A DNA stretch of 64,000 nucleotides. Origin: Telopea speciosissima. Its lineage: Eukaryota; Streptophyta; Magnoliopsida; Proteales; Proteaceae. The position numbers and the translations under genes are program-made. The notes below the pieces were generated by a model, which ran no database searches, was not told the origin of the DNA, and saw nothing but the letters and a program-made list of their open reading frames with translations. Position 1 is the stretch's first letter; each line of letters starts with the position of its first letter. The stretch covers positions 12,893,501 to 12,957,500 of the forward strand of contig NC_057916.1 in assembly GCF_018873765.1 (NCBI RefSeq). The letters run 5' to 3'. This document shows positions 1 to 11,204 of this stretch, one piece after another.

Positions 1-652
1 TGCAGACAATAATGGACCTATAAGAACCCGTTAATTTAATCCAATAAAAAACTGATTCAAATTGGATTAAAAGCGAAACCAACTTTTGGTTTAATGGTTT
101 GGTTTTGATTTGATTTATTATCGGACCAAAATCGGTTCAATCCAATCGAAGCGATTCGAGCCTGTACATCAGTCAAAGTGAATTTCAAGTTGTGGAATGA
201 TCCGATGTATCTACGGTGCAGTCTAGTTCCCTACTGGCTGTTCTCTTCTCGCCAGAGAAGATAGAGAGACACATGAGAGTGCTGGCGTAGACTACACACA
301 TCCGTACAGAAAACTGCTTCCCTGTAATGTAATATGAATGCGTAGCTGGATTTTTAATTTGTTTAATCCCTTTTGGTCACCGCTGAGTGCCGGACCACTC
401 TGAACTCGAAGTGTAGTAAAATTTACTCTTTGTATGTTCAAACTCAATTATCGAATCAAATATGATAATCGTTAAGTTAATGTCATTGTCTTCTATCGTC
501 ACACTAATGTCATGTCCTTCTCTTTGTCTTTTCCGACTTCCTTCCCAATTATGAATTTCGAGTCCACTATAAGAGTTTCCAACTCGGAAGGCTACCACCT
601 ACCAGTTCTGAGTTGAATTTCCCTTAATAGGAACATCTGTGACGACCACCAG
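1..652. other. Upstream region of the truncated HEXO1 copy
   Basis: No gene is recognised. Bases 1-180 are AT-rich and built from repeated asparagine/proline-like words of the kind left by old non-autonomous DNA transposons (runs such as ggttcaatcc and ggtttaatgg). Bases 235-310 share a short motif (agagagacacatg...gtgctgg) with 27210-27270 upstream of the O-methyltransferase gene, so that stretch is a dispersed repeat. The remainder should contain the HEXO1 core promoter and 5' UTR, because the same sequence lies upstream of the intact copy at 48351. No TATA box could be assigned with confidence. Confidence 0.4.
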
Positions 653-1204
653 ATGTCAAACGAACTTCTGAGTTCCGCTCTCATCTCTCTTGCTTTTCTC
701 TGTATTCTCTATGCATCTTTTGGTGTTACAGTTGAAGGGCGGATTCTAGGGCTCAAGTCGAACTCGGAATCAGATGATTCTCTGGTTTATTTATGCCTTC
801 ACAATTCAGCTATGGCAACGCTACCATCTCCGTTGATCCCGGTCTTTCGCTCAAAGTCAGAGGTAATGGCGGAGACTCCTCCATTATCCGAGAGGCGTTT
901 CAGAGGTATAGAGAGATTATATTTAAACACAGTCCCGGAGGGAAAACTGTATATGATCTTAGCAAGATTAGAATCCTTGTAGAGTCGGACAATGAAACGG
1001 TGAGACTTGATTCCCAGGAGATTATCCTGACTTCCCCCCCAAATCCTGCTATCATTTCTAATTCTCACTCACTGTTTGATTATGTTGTACTTATTCGGAT
1101 ATGGTATTGTTTCTGAGCAGCTTCATCTGGGTGTGGACGAGAGCTATTCTCTATATGTAGCCAAACAAGATGGTCTTTCAATCTTTGGTGATGCCACAAT
1201 TGAG
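653..1204 (+). pseudogene. Truncated, frameshifted beta-hexosaminidase 1 5' end (GH20)
   Basis: This is a duplicate of the first two exons of the HEXO1-like gene at 48351. Exon 1 spans 653-999 and is followed by a GTGAGA donor. Exon 2 spans 1121-1204, follows an AG acceptor and is identical to the intact copy. Relative to that copy, seven bases are missing after 795, at the start of the conserved LWPLP motif of plant hexosaminidases. This shifts the frame and destroys the rest of exon 1. No exons 3 onward exist to the right, because the homologous block ends at 5281 and the next gene is the minus-strand kinase. The N-terminal signal peptide (starting MSNELLSSAL) is still open. It is almost certainly non-functional, although it keeps the promoter region and could be transcribed. 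Confidence 0.9.
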
Positions 1205-2499
1205 GTAACTAAGGAGCTTTAGCCTATGTGTTTCCGAGTAAGTAAAAGTACACAACTTCGTAGTAATTATAACATTTGGATATTCTTGTATTTTGGTATT
1301 CTGATAGAATGCTGCTCTTTTTTCTTATGAAAAGTTAACTCATGAAAGTCAATATTTGAAGATTGGCTTGCATCTCTAAACATAAACACGAGAGTTTCAG
1401 ATGATGTGTTGATTGTGAGCATTCTCCGGTGCTTGATAGAAAAAAAACTTTTGTTACCTAGTCTGCCGTCTTTGTATTTTAAGTTCCCCTTCTAAACCCT
1501 GATTAATGTTTCTAGCTATTGTTACTGTCACGAGTCGAAAGTTAGTGTTGGTCTTGTTGGGAGAGACCATTGAGGCTATGAAGGCGTCTATGGAGGCTAT
1601 GGAGTTGGAGAGAGGAATGAAGAGGGAACCTCAACTGCAGACTTTGCGGTGACCTATGATTTATCCATTGTGAGCACTTTTTTAAAAAGAGACATGAGCA
1701 TTTAATCACCTACAAACGTGGGCATTATATCGGCCAAATAGATTTCTTTCTAACACGAAGGTTAGACAGATTGTTTTGTAAGGACTGTAAGTTTATATCT
1801 GGGGAAAGTCTAACCACAACATAGATTGGTGGTCCTGGATATGTGCCTCATTATGCAGAATCGTAAGATAGGGGAGCCTATTTGCCCTAAGATAAGGTGG
1901 TGGAGCTTAAAAGGAGATTCCTTGAATTCATTCATTGATAAAGAGAGACTTTGAAAGCAACACTAATACGATGTGGAACGAGGTGACGGTTTGTATCAAG
2001 ATGGTTGCTAAAGAGGTACTAGGGGAAATCGAAAGATAAACGTCATATCCCTAGGGAGATTTGGTGATGGAATGATGAGGTCCAAGCAACTATTAAGACT
2101 AAGAAAGCTAGTTTTAAGTCATGGCAAAGGACTAAAGAGGTCGAGGATCTAAAAAGGTATAAATTTTGCCAAAAATGAAGCTGAGAAAATTATGGGAAAA
2201 GCAAGGGCGAGGAAATATGAAGATTTTATAACAATTTGAACACAAAGGAAGGGGAAAAAGCTATCTATAAGATAGCTAAAGTAAGAGAAAGAAAGAGTAG
2301 AGATTTCCATCATGCAGATGTACTAAAAGTGAAGATGGTAGATTACTCATAAGGGACGAGGACATTAAAAAGAGATGAAAAAAGTATTTCTACAACCTAC
2401 TAAATGAAGAATCTTCGAGTAATAGTGCCCCAGAAGGATGCGCTACTCATCTAGACACCACATGTTGTAGATATATACACAAAATTAGGGTGTCTGAAG

Positions 2500-3593
2500 T
2501 AGGGGTATCAATCGGTCGATTTCGGTCGGGCTTAATCGGGCACCCCTAATTTGAAACCTAGCACCGTTCCCGATTGTTTATAGAATTGGTCACTGAAAGG
2601 TTAGGCATGGACATGGTGACATTCGGTCGGTCGGTTATCGGGTCATAATCGGTGTGAGGTCAGAGTATCAGATTGGCGAGCTTCAAAAGACACAGAATGC
2701 TGGTAAGGGGTCCCGTATGATTCTACTTGCAGAGATTGATGAGCTTCTCGATTCTATCAGCTTAAAATGAAATACTCCTCTTGTTGTCCTCCTTACTCTA
2801 GATGAAGAGACGATAATGAAGTAGAACAACAACAAAAAATGAAAATAAGAGAGATTAATAGAGAGATGTAGAGGCTTTTGGGTCCGCTGAGGGGGTTTCG
2901 CAGAGGTTTTGATCTCTCAAGTGTGAATGTGTTTTGTGTAGAAGCGGAGCTTTGTGGATGTTCATAGGGAGGTAACGATAGATCCAAACCCCTGTTGTAT
3001 TCAATGAGGGTTGCGAAACCTCTGCTCCTTTCAACAAATCAATTCTTCTTTCCTCGCGTATGATTCGTCTTAGTTGGAATAGGTAGAGAGATAATCCAGA
3101 TCTAAAAGAGAGAGATATAAGAGAGAGAGGAGGTTTCGTCTTAGTTAGAAGTTCTAGATCTAAAAGACAGAAAGGTTATGGGGATATGGGTATTCAAGAC
3201 TGGTTGTGGTGGGGCAATTTAAAGGTAAAAAGTAAAATGAAGTGACGTGGGTGGGAGTGTAGGATGACTATTTTCAGTTATAATATATTATATCACAATC
3301 CCTTATCCTCACTATTACATATTATACATTAGTATTTGAGCCATGACGGTTGAAAGTTTTAATATTTTAATGGATAATGTATTCAGTCATTTCATAAAAA
3401 AAAGATTTCATTCATGCGTTCGTTCATGTCAGTCGGGCGACCGTCGGCCTTCTCTTATGCACTGGGGACAATAGATTATTAATCGGTCGGTTTATGAGCC
3501 CGGCACATTTAGGAATCGATCGTGTCGGTTACTGTTTTTCATCGATCGGTATTGGTCGGGCCTACCGGTGCGGGCCAGCTATTGACACCCCTA
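2500..3593. mobile_element. Non-autonomous hAT-like transposon inside the LINE (left copy)
   Basis: The element starts TAGGGGTATCAATCGG and ends with the inverse of TAGGGGTGTCAATAG. It is flanked on both sides by the same 8 bases, gtctgaag (2492-2499 and 3594-3601). An 8 bp target duplication with an AGGGGTGTCAA-type terminus is the hallmark of the hAT superfamily. The 1.1 kb interior encodes no transposase. It does hold a 36-codon open stretch at 2660-2767 with protein-like composition, and purine-rich GAGA runs near 3110-3135. The subterminal regions are rich in the word cggtcgg. The right copy is at 50222-51324. Confidence 0.85.
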
Positions 3594-4819
3594 GTCTGAA
3601 GTAAAAGAAGCTTTAAGAAAGATGAAAATAGTCAAGGTACCAAGCCCAGACAGAGTTCCAATAAAAGTGTCGAAGAACTTAGGTATCTATGGTTTATCTT
3701 GGCTAACCAAGCTATTTAACACGATTACGAACACAAAGAGAAAGCCAGATAAATAGAGAAGCATTGTGGTGCCGAATTTACAAAAATTAATGTGATATTC
3801 AAAGCTGCAATAACCATAGAGGCATAAAACTAATGTCATACAATGAAGCTATGTGAGAGAGTTATTGAAAGTTTGAAACCCACATGAGAAAGGAAACTAC
3901 TGTTTTGGAGAACTAATTTAGCTTTATGCCAAGAAGATCCACGATGGAAGCTATTTTCTTACTTAGGAGACTCATGGAAAGATATGGAGAAGGCTAGAAA
4001 GATATCCATATGGTCTTTATTGTCCTAGAAAAAACCTACGACAGAGTCCCTAGTGAGTTAATCTGACATATACTAGAGAAGAGAAGATTGTCATGTAAAT
4101 ATGTGGACATAATTAAAGATATGTATTATGGTGTGGTGACTGGTGACTAGCGTAAGAACAATAGGGGCCAAGGTAGTGAGTTGAGTTCCTACTTACAAGT
4201 GAGCTTCATCAAGGATCAACCGATTAACCTTAAACCCATATTTGCTTGCGCTTATCATTGATGATTTGACCATAGACATACAAGATAAGATTCCTTGGTG
4301 TATGCTTTATGTTGATGATATTGTGTTGGTGGATGAAACAGAAACAAGGATTAACGCCAAGTTGGAGGTTATGGAGATCAACCTTGGAATCAAAAGGTCT
4401 TAAGATAAGTAGAACAAAGACGGAGTATACGGTGTGTAACTTTAGCCACACTAGGGTGGTTAAGGAGGTGGTGAATATTGATGAGAGGGAGATTTCTCAA
4501 AGTGATTATTTTATATATCGAGGCTCTGTTGTAAATAAAAAAGGTGATATGGAGGATGATGTTTCCCAAAGAATTAAAATCGGACGGATGAAGCGGAGAG
4601 GTACGTCCGGAGTGTTGTGTGATTGGCGTATTCCTTTAAAGTTTAAAGGAAATTTTTATAGGATTGCCATACGACTGACTCTAATGTATGGTGTGGAATG
4701 TTGGGCAGTTAAGAAGCGTCATATAGACAAACTAAGTGTGGTAGAGATGAGGATGTTGTGATTGATTTGTGGCAAAACTAGGAAAGATAAATTAAGGAAT
4801 GATCATATCAGAGCTGAGT

Positions 4820-4936
4820 TGGGAGTAACTCCAATACATTATAAGCTACAAGAGAGTCTTCGAGGTTGCATGGCCATTGGGAGTAACTCCAATACATTAT
4901 AAGCTACAAGAGAGTCATTCGAGGTTGCATGGCCAT
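4820..4936 (+). repeat. 58-59 bp tandem duplication inside the LINE
   Basis: A unit beginning tgggagtaactccaatac and ending ggccat is present twice in direct succession here. It occurs only once at the corresponding place in the right copy (about 52550-52608). It therefore arose after the large duplication and separates the two copies. Confidence 0.9.
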
Positions 4937-5281
4937 GTTCAACGGAGGTCTTGGGATGCTCCAGTTTGGAGGAGTGATGTGATCAGATTGAAGGAACTAA
5001 AAGAGTCAGGGGCAAGCCTAAAATAACCCTAAGTGAAGTGGTGAGGAAAGACATGCATAGCTTATGTCTCGTATCTTGTATGACTTCGAATACAGCTGTT
5101 TGGAGAGCAAGGATCCATGTAGCCGACCCCATTTAGTAGGGATAAGGCTATGTTATTGTTGTTGTGGCACTAGCAGGATTCTTTTTCTCTCTCTTATTTC
5201 TTCTACTTCTTTCTCTCTTCCCTATTTCTTCTTTCGTTTTTCCGAGCTACTGACTGATCTGCAGAACCAGCAAGTAATCTT

Positions 5282-7135
5282 TCTCTCTTATTTCTAAACT
5301 TTTAGTTTTTAGCAATGTTTTAGCATAATAAGATTTATGGAATTTCTAGATTTGAGAAAAACCCCAGCATTAGAAAGTTGAAAATTGCACCTACCGCCGA
5401 AAATCCAGTTTTTGTTCTTGAACTGGGGGGTTGACTTTTTTTCCTTTTGGAATTTGATTTTTTAACTATTTTTATTGGATTCAAATAGGGGGGTATTTGC
5501 TTATTTATGAATAAAATCTTAAGTAAATGTAATACAAAAACATTTACTTAAATGATATTAGGCATAAATAAGTATCTGTCTTGTCTGTCTTGGTTCCTGG
5601 CATAGATAGGTGTCTGTATACCAAGAATTTCTAGCAAGATCTCGAGATCTAGCACTCATATAAAGGACCTAGATGGGCATTTTCCTATGTCAAACCGAGA
5701 CCTCGGCGAGATATTGACATTTTGAGACTCGTAGGCAGTCTTGTCTCGGGATTTCAAAAAACCGAGAAACTCAGCGATATCTCGCTAGTTCTCGAACTAT
5801 GGTGAGAATCCAACCTACAGTTTATGTTAAGCTGATGTCTGATGAGAGTTTCAACCCCCATCATCCCGAGTGTCATAAAAATACATCAATACAGTTAACA
5901 GTGCATGCATCCTGATGTAGTTAGGCTTTTGGGTTGTTGAGTGTTCATATTTGGGTTATTATGCAATGGGCCTTTTGGGCCTGGGCTGAGATGATGTTAG
6001 TTTTGTTTTTGGGGAAGGATATTAGGTAAGTTGAAAGTTTCTAATTTTCTTCATTAGATAGAATTTAGGTTATAAATTGTACCTGCTAGAATCGATCGAG
6101 AGAATAGAGATTGGTAATGAAATTTGGTTTCGTGGCAGATATGGTCTCTTGTCAAACAGAGTTTAATGGGCAAACCTATCCTACAGTTGATGGACAACCT
6201 AGGAAACAGTTCATGATGAACTGAGTTTCTACCTAAATCTTCTCCTTTATCTTCTTTCAAATCGATTTTAGAATTTCAGTAGGAATCTTGTCAAGTACGT
6301 CAAGCTTATATTTCAGTTTTTATTTTTGATACTTCGTCCGGGCGTAATCTGGATTGAAAGAGGTGGAGCTGAAAACTCTTTCCCGGTTTCTTTCTACCCC
6401 AGTTTTCGGCCATTGTTTACTCTTCATAGAGTGACCCTAGAGTATTAGCCTGAGAAACAGCCTCTGTAGTTTCAATCTTATTTGCAGACCTGCTACAGTG
6501 AATTTTGTTAATTGTAATTATTCAAATCTGGGGCTTATATTTGCAGGTGCAAGAAGCCTAAGGGTTATCAGTATATCCTAAAATCTCATATTAACTAGTT
6601 GAGTATTAAAGGAGAATCATCAATGTTAAACTGAATTCTCAAAAATCTATAAATAAGGATGAAGATGAATAGGAATTTTTTTTAATTTCCATTTAAGAAC
6701 ATTTCTCTGGTAATTCCTTAAAAGCCCTCTGACTCCAAGTTCTTCCTAATTTGCCTCCGGATCTAAGTTTTCAAATTCCAGAATCCAGAAAGGTCCTTAC
6801 CTTTGAAATTCACCCTTTGGTCCAGATTGTGCTTACTTGTCCAGTTGTCCCAAAGGGTCCAGAACCTACCTGAAAACAGATTTACCCTTGTTCTGGGTTA
6901 TTGAGATCTCATCAGTTTAAAGGGGGTCCAAGTGACCTAATTAGGGTTTTGAACCCTAGGTTACATCACATCTACATGGACCACATGTACTGATTACCAA
7001 ATTCATTAGTACATTTTGCACCAAAAACACTTATGGAGATCAGTAAACAAAAAATGTTTCATGCACATCAAATGCACCAGGGGCTAAAGAACACCAAAAG
7101 TGCTTCCTGAAAGCAAAAATGAGACATAAACAGAC
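5282..7135. other. Gene-free stretch between duplication breakpoint and kinase; holds dispersed repeats
   Basis: 5290-5590 matches, in inverted orientation, the two arms of a repeat at 60165-60242 and 61490-61710. The copy here lacks the LTR-like element that splits the other one. 5690-5810 contains a degenerate inverted motif around gagatattgac and gatatctcgc, resembling a MITE-like family also seen at 57379-57640 and 59885-60130. Around 5915-6560 the sequence looks LTR-like (starts near TGATGTAGTTAGGC), but no protein coding was recognised. No C-terminal kinase exon could be found on the minus strand. If intron 11 of the kinase were retained, the frame would run 31 codons and stop at 7040-7042. 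Confidence 0.5.
5290..5590 (-). repeat. Dispersed repeat, uninterrupted copy
   Basis: The stretch from tttttagcaatgttttagc to ggcataaataagtatctgtc matches the reverse complement of 61710-61490 joined to 60242-60165. The join point here, near 5515 (cttaag followed by an attttattc-type flank), represents the empty site. The comparison defines the insertion of the LTR-like element at 60243-61490. Confidence 0.8.
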
Positions 7136-9371
7136 CTGTAACCGAGGCAATTTCCAAACAGCCCTCGTGCTTTCCCTTGAAGCTGCACCTTCAGGCCAAT
7201 CTAGTTGTGCACCCCTCCTGAAGTATTTCTCAGCACGGCGGCTGCAATAAAGTTTCAGAAAATAACATATCCGAAGGAATCAAAGTTGCAAAGAACTTAT
7301 AAAAAGCAAGAACACAAAAAATAGAGATTCTTACTCTGCTCTAATCATCATATGGTGTGGCATAGGGCCTAAAACCCTCTCCATCATGGCAAGATGTTCC
7401 AAGTTTTCATGGGTTTGGAAAAGAGCATCACCCTAAATATCGAGCAAAAAAAAAGTCAGCATTAGATACTCATGAAGATAACAATTAAATGACCAGAATG
7501 CATTACATGACATGCCACGCCACGTGGAATAATGTTCCAGAATGACCGGGAACTTGACTGTTAATGCATATGAATACAAGTTCCCCAGATTTTTGCATTA
7601 ACAGCAGAATGGCAGAATAAACAAAATTTATTCCACATAACTAGCTAACTCTTTAAATCAAGAAAGATACATTATGTTATGGTTAAAAAAGCATAATCAG
7701 TTCAACTGAATTTACCGAGCAAAGTTCAACAAGTATACAACCCACACTCCATAAATCACAAGGATAATTCCATCCAAGCCCTGGTGAAGATAATTAAAAA
7801 AAAACAATGTTATGTCACATTCACACTAATGACGAGTTAGAAAAATCCCAGAAAATTTTCAAACTAGATAGAAATATATTACCCAAGATAACCTCTGGCG
7901 CGCGGTAATGCCGTGTTGACACCACATAACTGTGATCTTGATGTTCGAATGTTGTACTCCCAAAATCAATCAGTTTAATGGCACTAGACTTAGGCAGGCT
8001 CTTGAAATAAGAACCAAACCTAGCTGACCGTGACAGAAACTTAATTGCAACCCAGAAAGAAACAAAAAAAAATGTCACAAACAAGAAACTTACCGAACCA
8101 TTGACCCTAGTTAACACACACACACAGAAAAATGTGCAACATGCAGACACACAAATAAAAACATAGATCAGAAAAATCAAGAGGGAAAATTGTCTAATGA
8201 GCCAATACCTTATAATCAGGCACCTTGACATACTCTGATGAAACAAGAAGGATATTTGCTGGCTTCAGATCCGTGTGAATTAGTCTCATATCATGCATAA
8301 CTGCAAGAATAAAAAGTGGCAGGAATAAGCAAACCAAGAAGAGGGAAAATTTTATTCAGTCCACTGCCATGCTTATCAATAGCTACTTCCAATGTAACAT
8401 GGCAACTTATATGGAAAAAATAAGTAGCAGCCTTGACTCCTGAGTCTCAGATTATCATCAGAAAGAACTCAAGCACCAAATAAAACAAGATTGAAAAGAA
8501 AGGTGCAAGTATTTGTCCACACACAAGCTACAGACTCCAAAAGTTGTCTTCCAAACTCCCGAACGAGATCAATGGGAAAAGAACGGTAGCTGTTTTTGCG
8601 GAGAAAATCGTATAAGCTTGGTCCAAGCTTCTCAAAAACGTGTTAAAACATTTAAATCCATCCACAAGTTTTAACTCATAAATTGTCAGGCACCAAGGGA
8701 AATGCATCAGCCTCCCAAATTAACCAAAAGCACTAACAAATACTTACAATACAAATATGATTACGATAGTCAAACCAATTCCATATTTGCACACAACTGC
8801 AAAAAATAAAACCACTTATACCAAATTCACCTTGAACTGCTGCAGCTAGAAAAGGTAGAATACAAGTCCTACCGAGTGCCGCCGACATCATGTTTGGCAA
8901 GCTTCTGCAGAACATCGATTTCAATCATAGCAGCCTCACGATACTTGTGAATAGAACGCACAATTTTAATTGCCACCAGTTCTTTAGTTTCATTATCCAA
9001 ACATTCCAAGACTTGCCCAAATGTCCCTGCAGTGATTGCATCACAGAGAGATGAGAAATAAATGGATTGATCCCAGAGCATGGGTAAGACATCTAAATCC
9101 AATTCAAAATCTCTTGTTGTTGAAAGTCATGCAAATGCATAAATTAGTTTTGACAGGAAAAAAAAAAAATTCCAAAAGATGATGAATAAATCATATGTTA
9201 TGAGAATGAAAAACAAATTGAACTTACCAAAAAAAAAAAAAAACCATTACCTTCGCCCATTTTGCTGAGAATTCGGTCTGCATATAACAACAACCAGATA
9301 TAAGAACAAAAACTTGTAAAGAACGGAAGGGGCATGTGTGGGGGAGAGACAGAGTGAATAAAGTGTGTGTG

Positions 9372-9403
<32 letters not shown>

Positions 9404-10895
9404 CAAGAAAAGAGTAGGAGGCATATGGAGATCAACCAGTGAACCAGTCATAAAAGGAAAGCAACTCTAGTTCCCGAATGAAAGTCAGGATGAGACAAGA
9501 AAAATTCAGATCCATCTGAATACATGAGAACAGTCACAAAGTAGTGAAAGTACCAACTACCCAACAACTAGTGTAAAAAAAGCAGAAAAAAATCTTCAAT
9601 AGTAAAATATGGAAATACACTAAAAAGGCCTAATTGACAATGTAGACAAACTATCATCAGGAACCTACCTATCACTTTGAGAACAACAGAATTATCCTTT
9701 CCCCTATGCTATTTATCAAAATAAAACATTAAAAAAATAAATAAAAGATCTCACGGATGCAAGTGTTATGTAGTGCCCCCCCCCCCCCCAGAAGGTGGAG
9801 AGTTTAACAGAGTATAATTACATCGAGGAATTAAATTTTCTCCAATAGCAAAGACATAATGGCTGTCTTTATCATCATTTCGCCATGGAGGTGATCCATT
9901 GTGAGGCAATTCCTTGTAATACAAAGAATATGCATAGTTGGAGACTCCTACACTCGCATACTCTTGCCCACAGTGGATTGCTGGAATGACCTGCAGATAA
10001 AGGAACTTTGTTTTAATAATAGGAGTTAATTAACCAAACCACCACAATGTTTTTGTCCGACAAGAACTTCACGTAACCATGCAACCGAAACCGCAAATGA
10101 GAACAAACACCCTCGAAGGGCATAAGAGATTACAAAACAAATATCCCCCCCCCCCCCCCAACCGGGCAACAAGAACAATAAAGGGAGAATATTCCAGCAG
10201 ATTATATATTATAGAAGAATAAGAGAACGAAGAGTCTCTACAACAACATCACAAGGTGAAAACCCAGACAAACCCATTGAAGATAACTTCTTAAAAAAAA
10301 AAAAAAGATTTCCCAACAAAATCAGAAAGGGGAAAAAACACAGATAACATGCAGAAAATTCAAGCGAGGGGCATTACACACCCCCAGATCAAAAGAAGCA
10401 CGAAAAAAAGGGTTTTATCACTCTCTTCCCCTTTTATTTTGTTTTTATTTTGTTTTTTGGAGGGGGGGAGAGATTATCGTACGGAGAGGCGACAAATAAA
10501 AAGCAACGAAAAATGTGAAGGACTGGAGATTTTGAGGGTTTTCATAGCAGAAGACGATAAAAATACAAAAGGGGAAGGGAGTACGAGCGGACGAGAGAGA
10601 GAGAGACTGAAGTGAAGATTCAAAACGTAAGAGGGATATCTAGAACAAAACGAATTAAGATACCTGAACTTCGTCTACACAATCATAATAATTCAATCTT
10701 CAACATAATTCAAGAACTGACAATGAAATTCCAACTAGAACGAATGATCAAAAGCAATGTGGATCAAAAGATCGGAGAGTACAATACCTGGGGTGGAGGA
10801 ATAGGAGGGGGCATATCCCATGTTAATCTAGGCCGGTTCCTAGGGCGCTTATCCATGTTTGCTAGAGGAAGCTCCGTAATCCACTGAGTCTCCAT
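7136..10895 (-). CDS. AFC1: AFC1-like LAMMER (CLK) dual-specificity protein kinase, last exon missing
   Basis: LAMMER kinases phosphorylate SR splicing factors in the nucleus. Eleven exons on the minus strand: 10788-10895, 9822-9990, 9251-9277, 8873-9026, 8748-8796, 8525-8639, 8209-8300, 7883-8039, 7716-7780, 7335-7432, 7136-7241. Their phases join into 380 codons. Visible features are [10 protein letters not shown] start and [12 protein letters not shown] nuclear-type tail; glycine loop GEGTFGQV (about 100-107); VAIK lysine 122; catalytic loop HTDLKPAN (216-223); DFG 263-265; substrate-recognition motif [19 protein letters not shown]; and the LAMMER signature EHLAMMERV (324-332). Arabidopsis AFC1 has about 467 residues, so subdomain XI (the end of the kinase domain) is absent. 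The intron between exons 5 and 6 ends in AC instead of AG (8641-8640). AFC1 fits better than AFC2 or AFC3 because of the [20 protein letters not shown] block. It is probably a truncated, decaying copy. Confidence 0.9.
9375..9402. repeat. (GA)n microsatellite in kinase intron 2
   Basis: A run of about 14 GA dinucleotides, preceded by a short GT run, lies in the intron between the second and third kinase exons. It is a likely polymorphic marker. Confidence 0.9.
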
Positions 10896-11204
10896 TGAAC
10901 CCTAATTCGGGATGGTATTGACTTCGCAAAGAGAAGTTGCAGATAACGGAAACAGGTTGCTGTGAAAATAACCCAACCACGACATAGGTACGGGATTCGA
11001 TTTTGAAAAGCTTTGGAAACCCATTTTAAGGCGAGCTGCACCAGTAAAGTGAGCCTAAACCCGGTGGGAGGAACCTCAGCCAATTTCCAGCCGTGTGTGA
11101 GTCGTTTGTGCGCGCGAGCCAAGTGTGGCGTGGAAACCATGTTTCGCTCTTCCATGCCACTTCCACCGTTGCATACTTGCACCCATCCAGATATGACCCG
11201 TCAG
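10896..11204. promoter_or_regulatory. Presumed upstream region of the AFC1-like gene
   Basis: This is the region 5' of the minus-strand kinase start codon (10893-10895), rich in GC compared with its surroundings. It must hold the 5' UTR and core promoter, unless a non-coding first exon lies farther upstream. No TATA box or other element could be identified with confidence. The CACTA transposon begins 645 bases upstream of the start codon, so any distal regulatory sequence has been displaced by 8.9 kb. Confidence 0.35.

Larger units (their letters stand above)
1515..5165 (+). mobile_element. RTE-type LINE, decayed, left copy
   Basis: Conceptual translation with many stops gives an endonuclease tail (STFFKKRHEHLITYKRG near 1675-1725, then IDFFLTRR), a linker, and a reverse transcriptase. 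The RT includes a block around 4020-4070 reading roughly EKTYDRVPSELI and the catalytic YVDD at 4308-4319, followed by an RTE-like C-terminal region. The 3' end (about 5115-5165) reads as a GCCGACCCCA-type tail with TTG-rich repeats, typical of plant RTE elements rather than a poly(A) tail. It lies in the sense orientation in HEXO1 intron 2. It is interrupted by the hAT-like element at 2500-3593. The 5' limit is approximate. The element cannot be autonomous. Confidence 0.8.
1..5281 (+). repeat. Left copy of a segmental duplication (matches 47699-52953)
   Basis: The sequence aligns colinearly and in the same orientation with 47699-52953, at an offset of about 47.7 kb. Identity is high: HEXO1 exon 1 shows about 5 substitutions in 347 aligned bases plus one 7-base deletion, and exon 2 is identical over 84 bases. 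The block holds the HEXO1 promoter region, exons 1 and 2, and part of intron 2 with an RTE LINE containing an hAT-like element, so both insertions predate the duplication. The match starts at the first base of the window, so the true left end is outside. It stops abruptly after 5281, where the right copy continues with HEXO1 intron and this copy switches to an unrelated dispersed repeat. A 58-59 bp tandem duplication at 4820-4936 is private to this copy. Confidence 0.95.

Noticed and set aside
8209-8300. HTDLKPAN instead of HTDLKPEN in the kinase catalytic loop
   Set aside because: The catalytic Asp and Asn are present and DLKPAN occurs in many active kinases, so this alone does not suggest an inactive enzyme.
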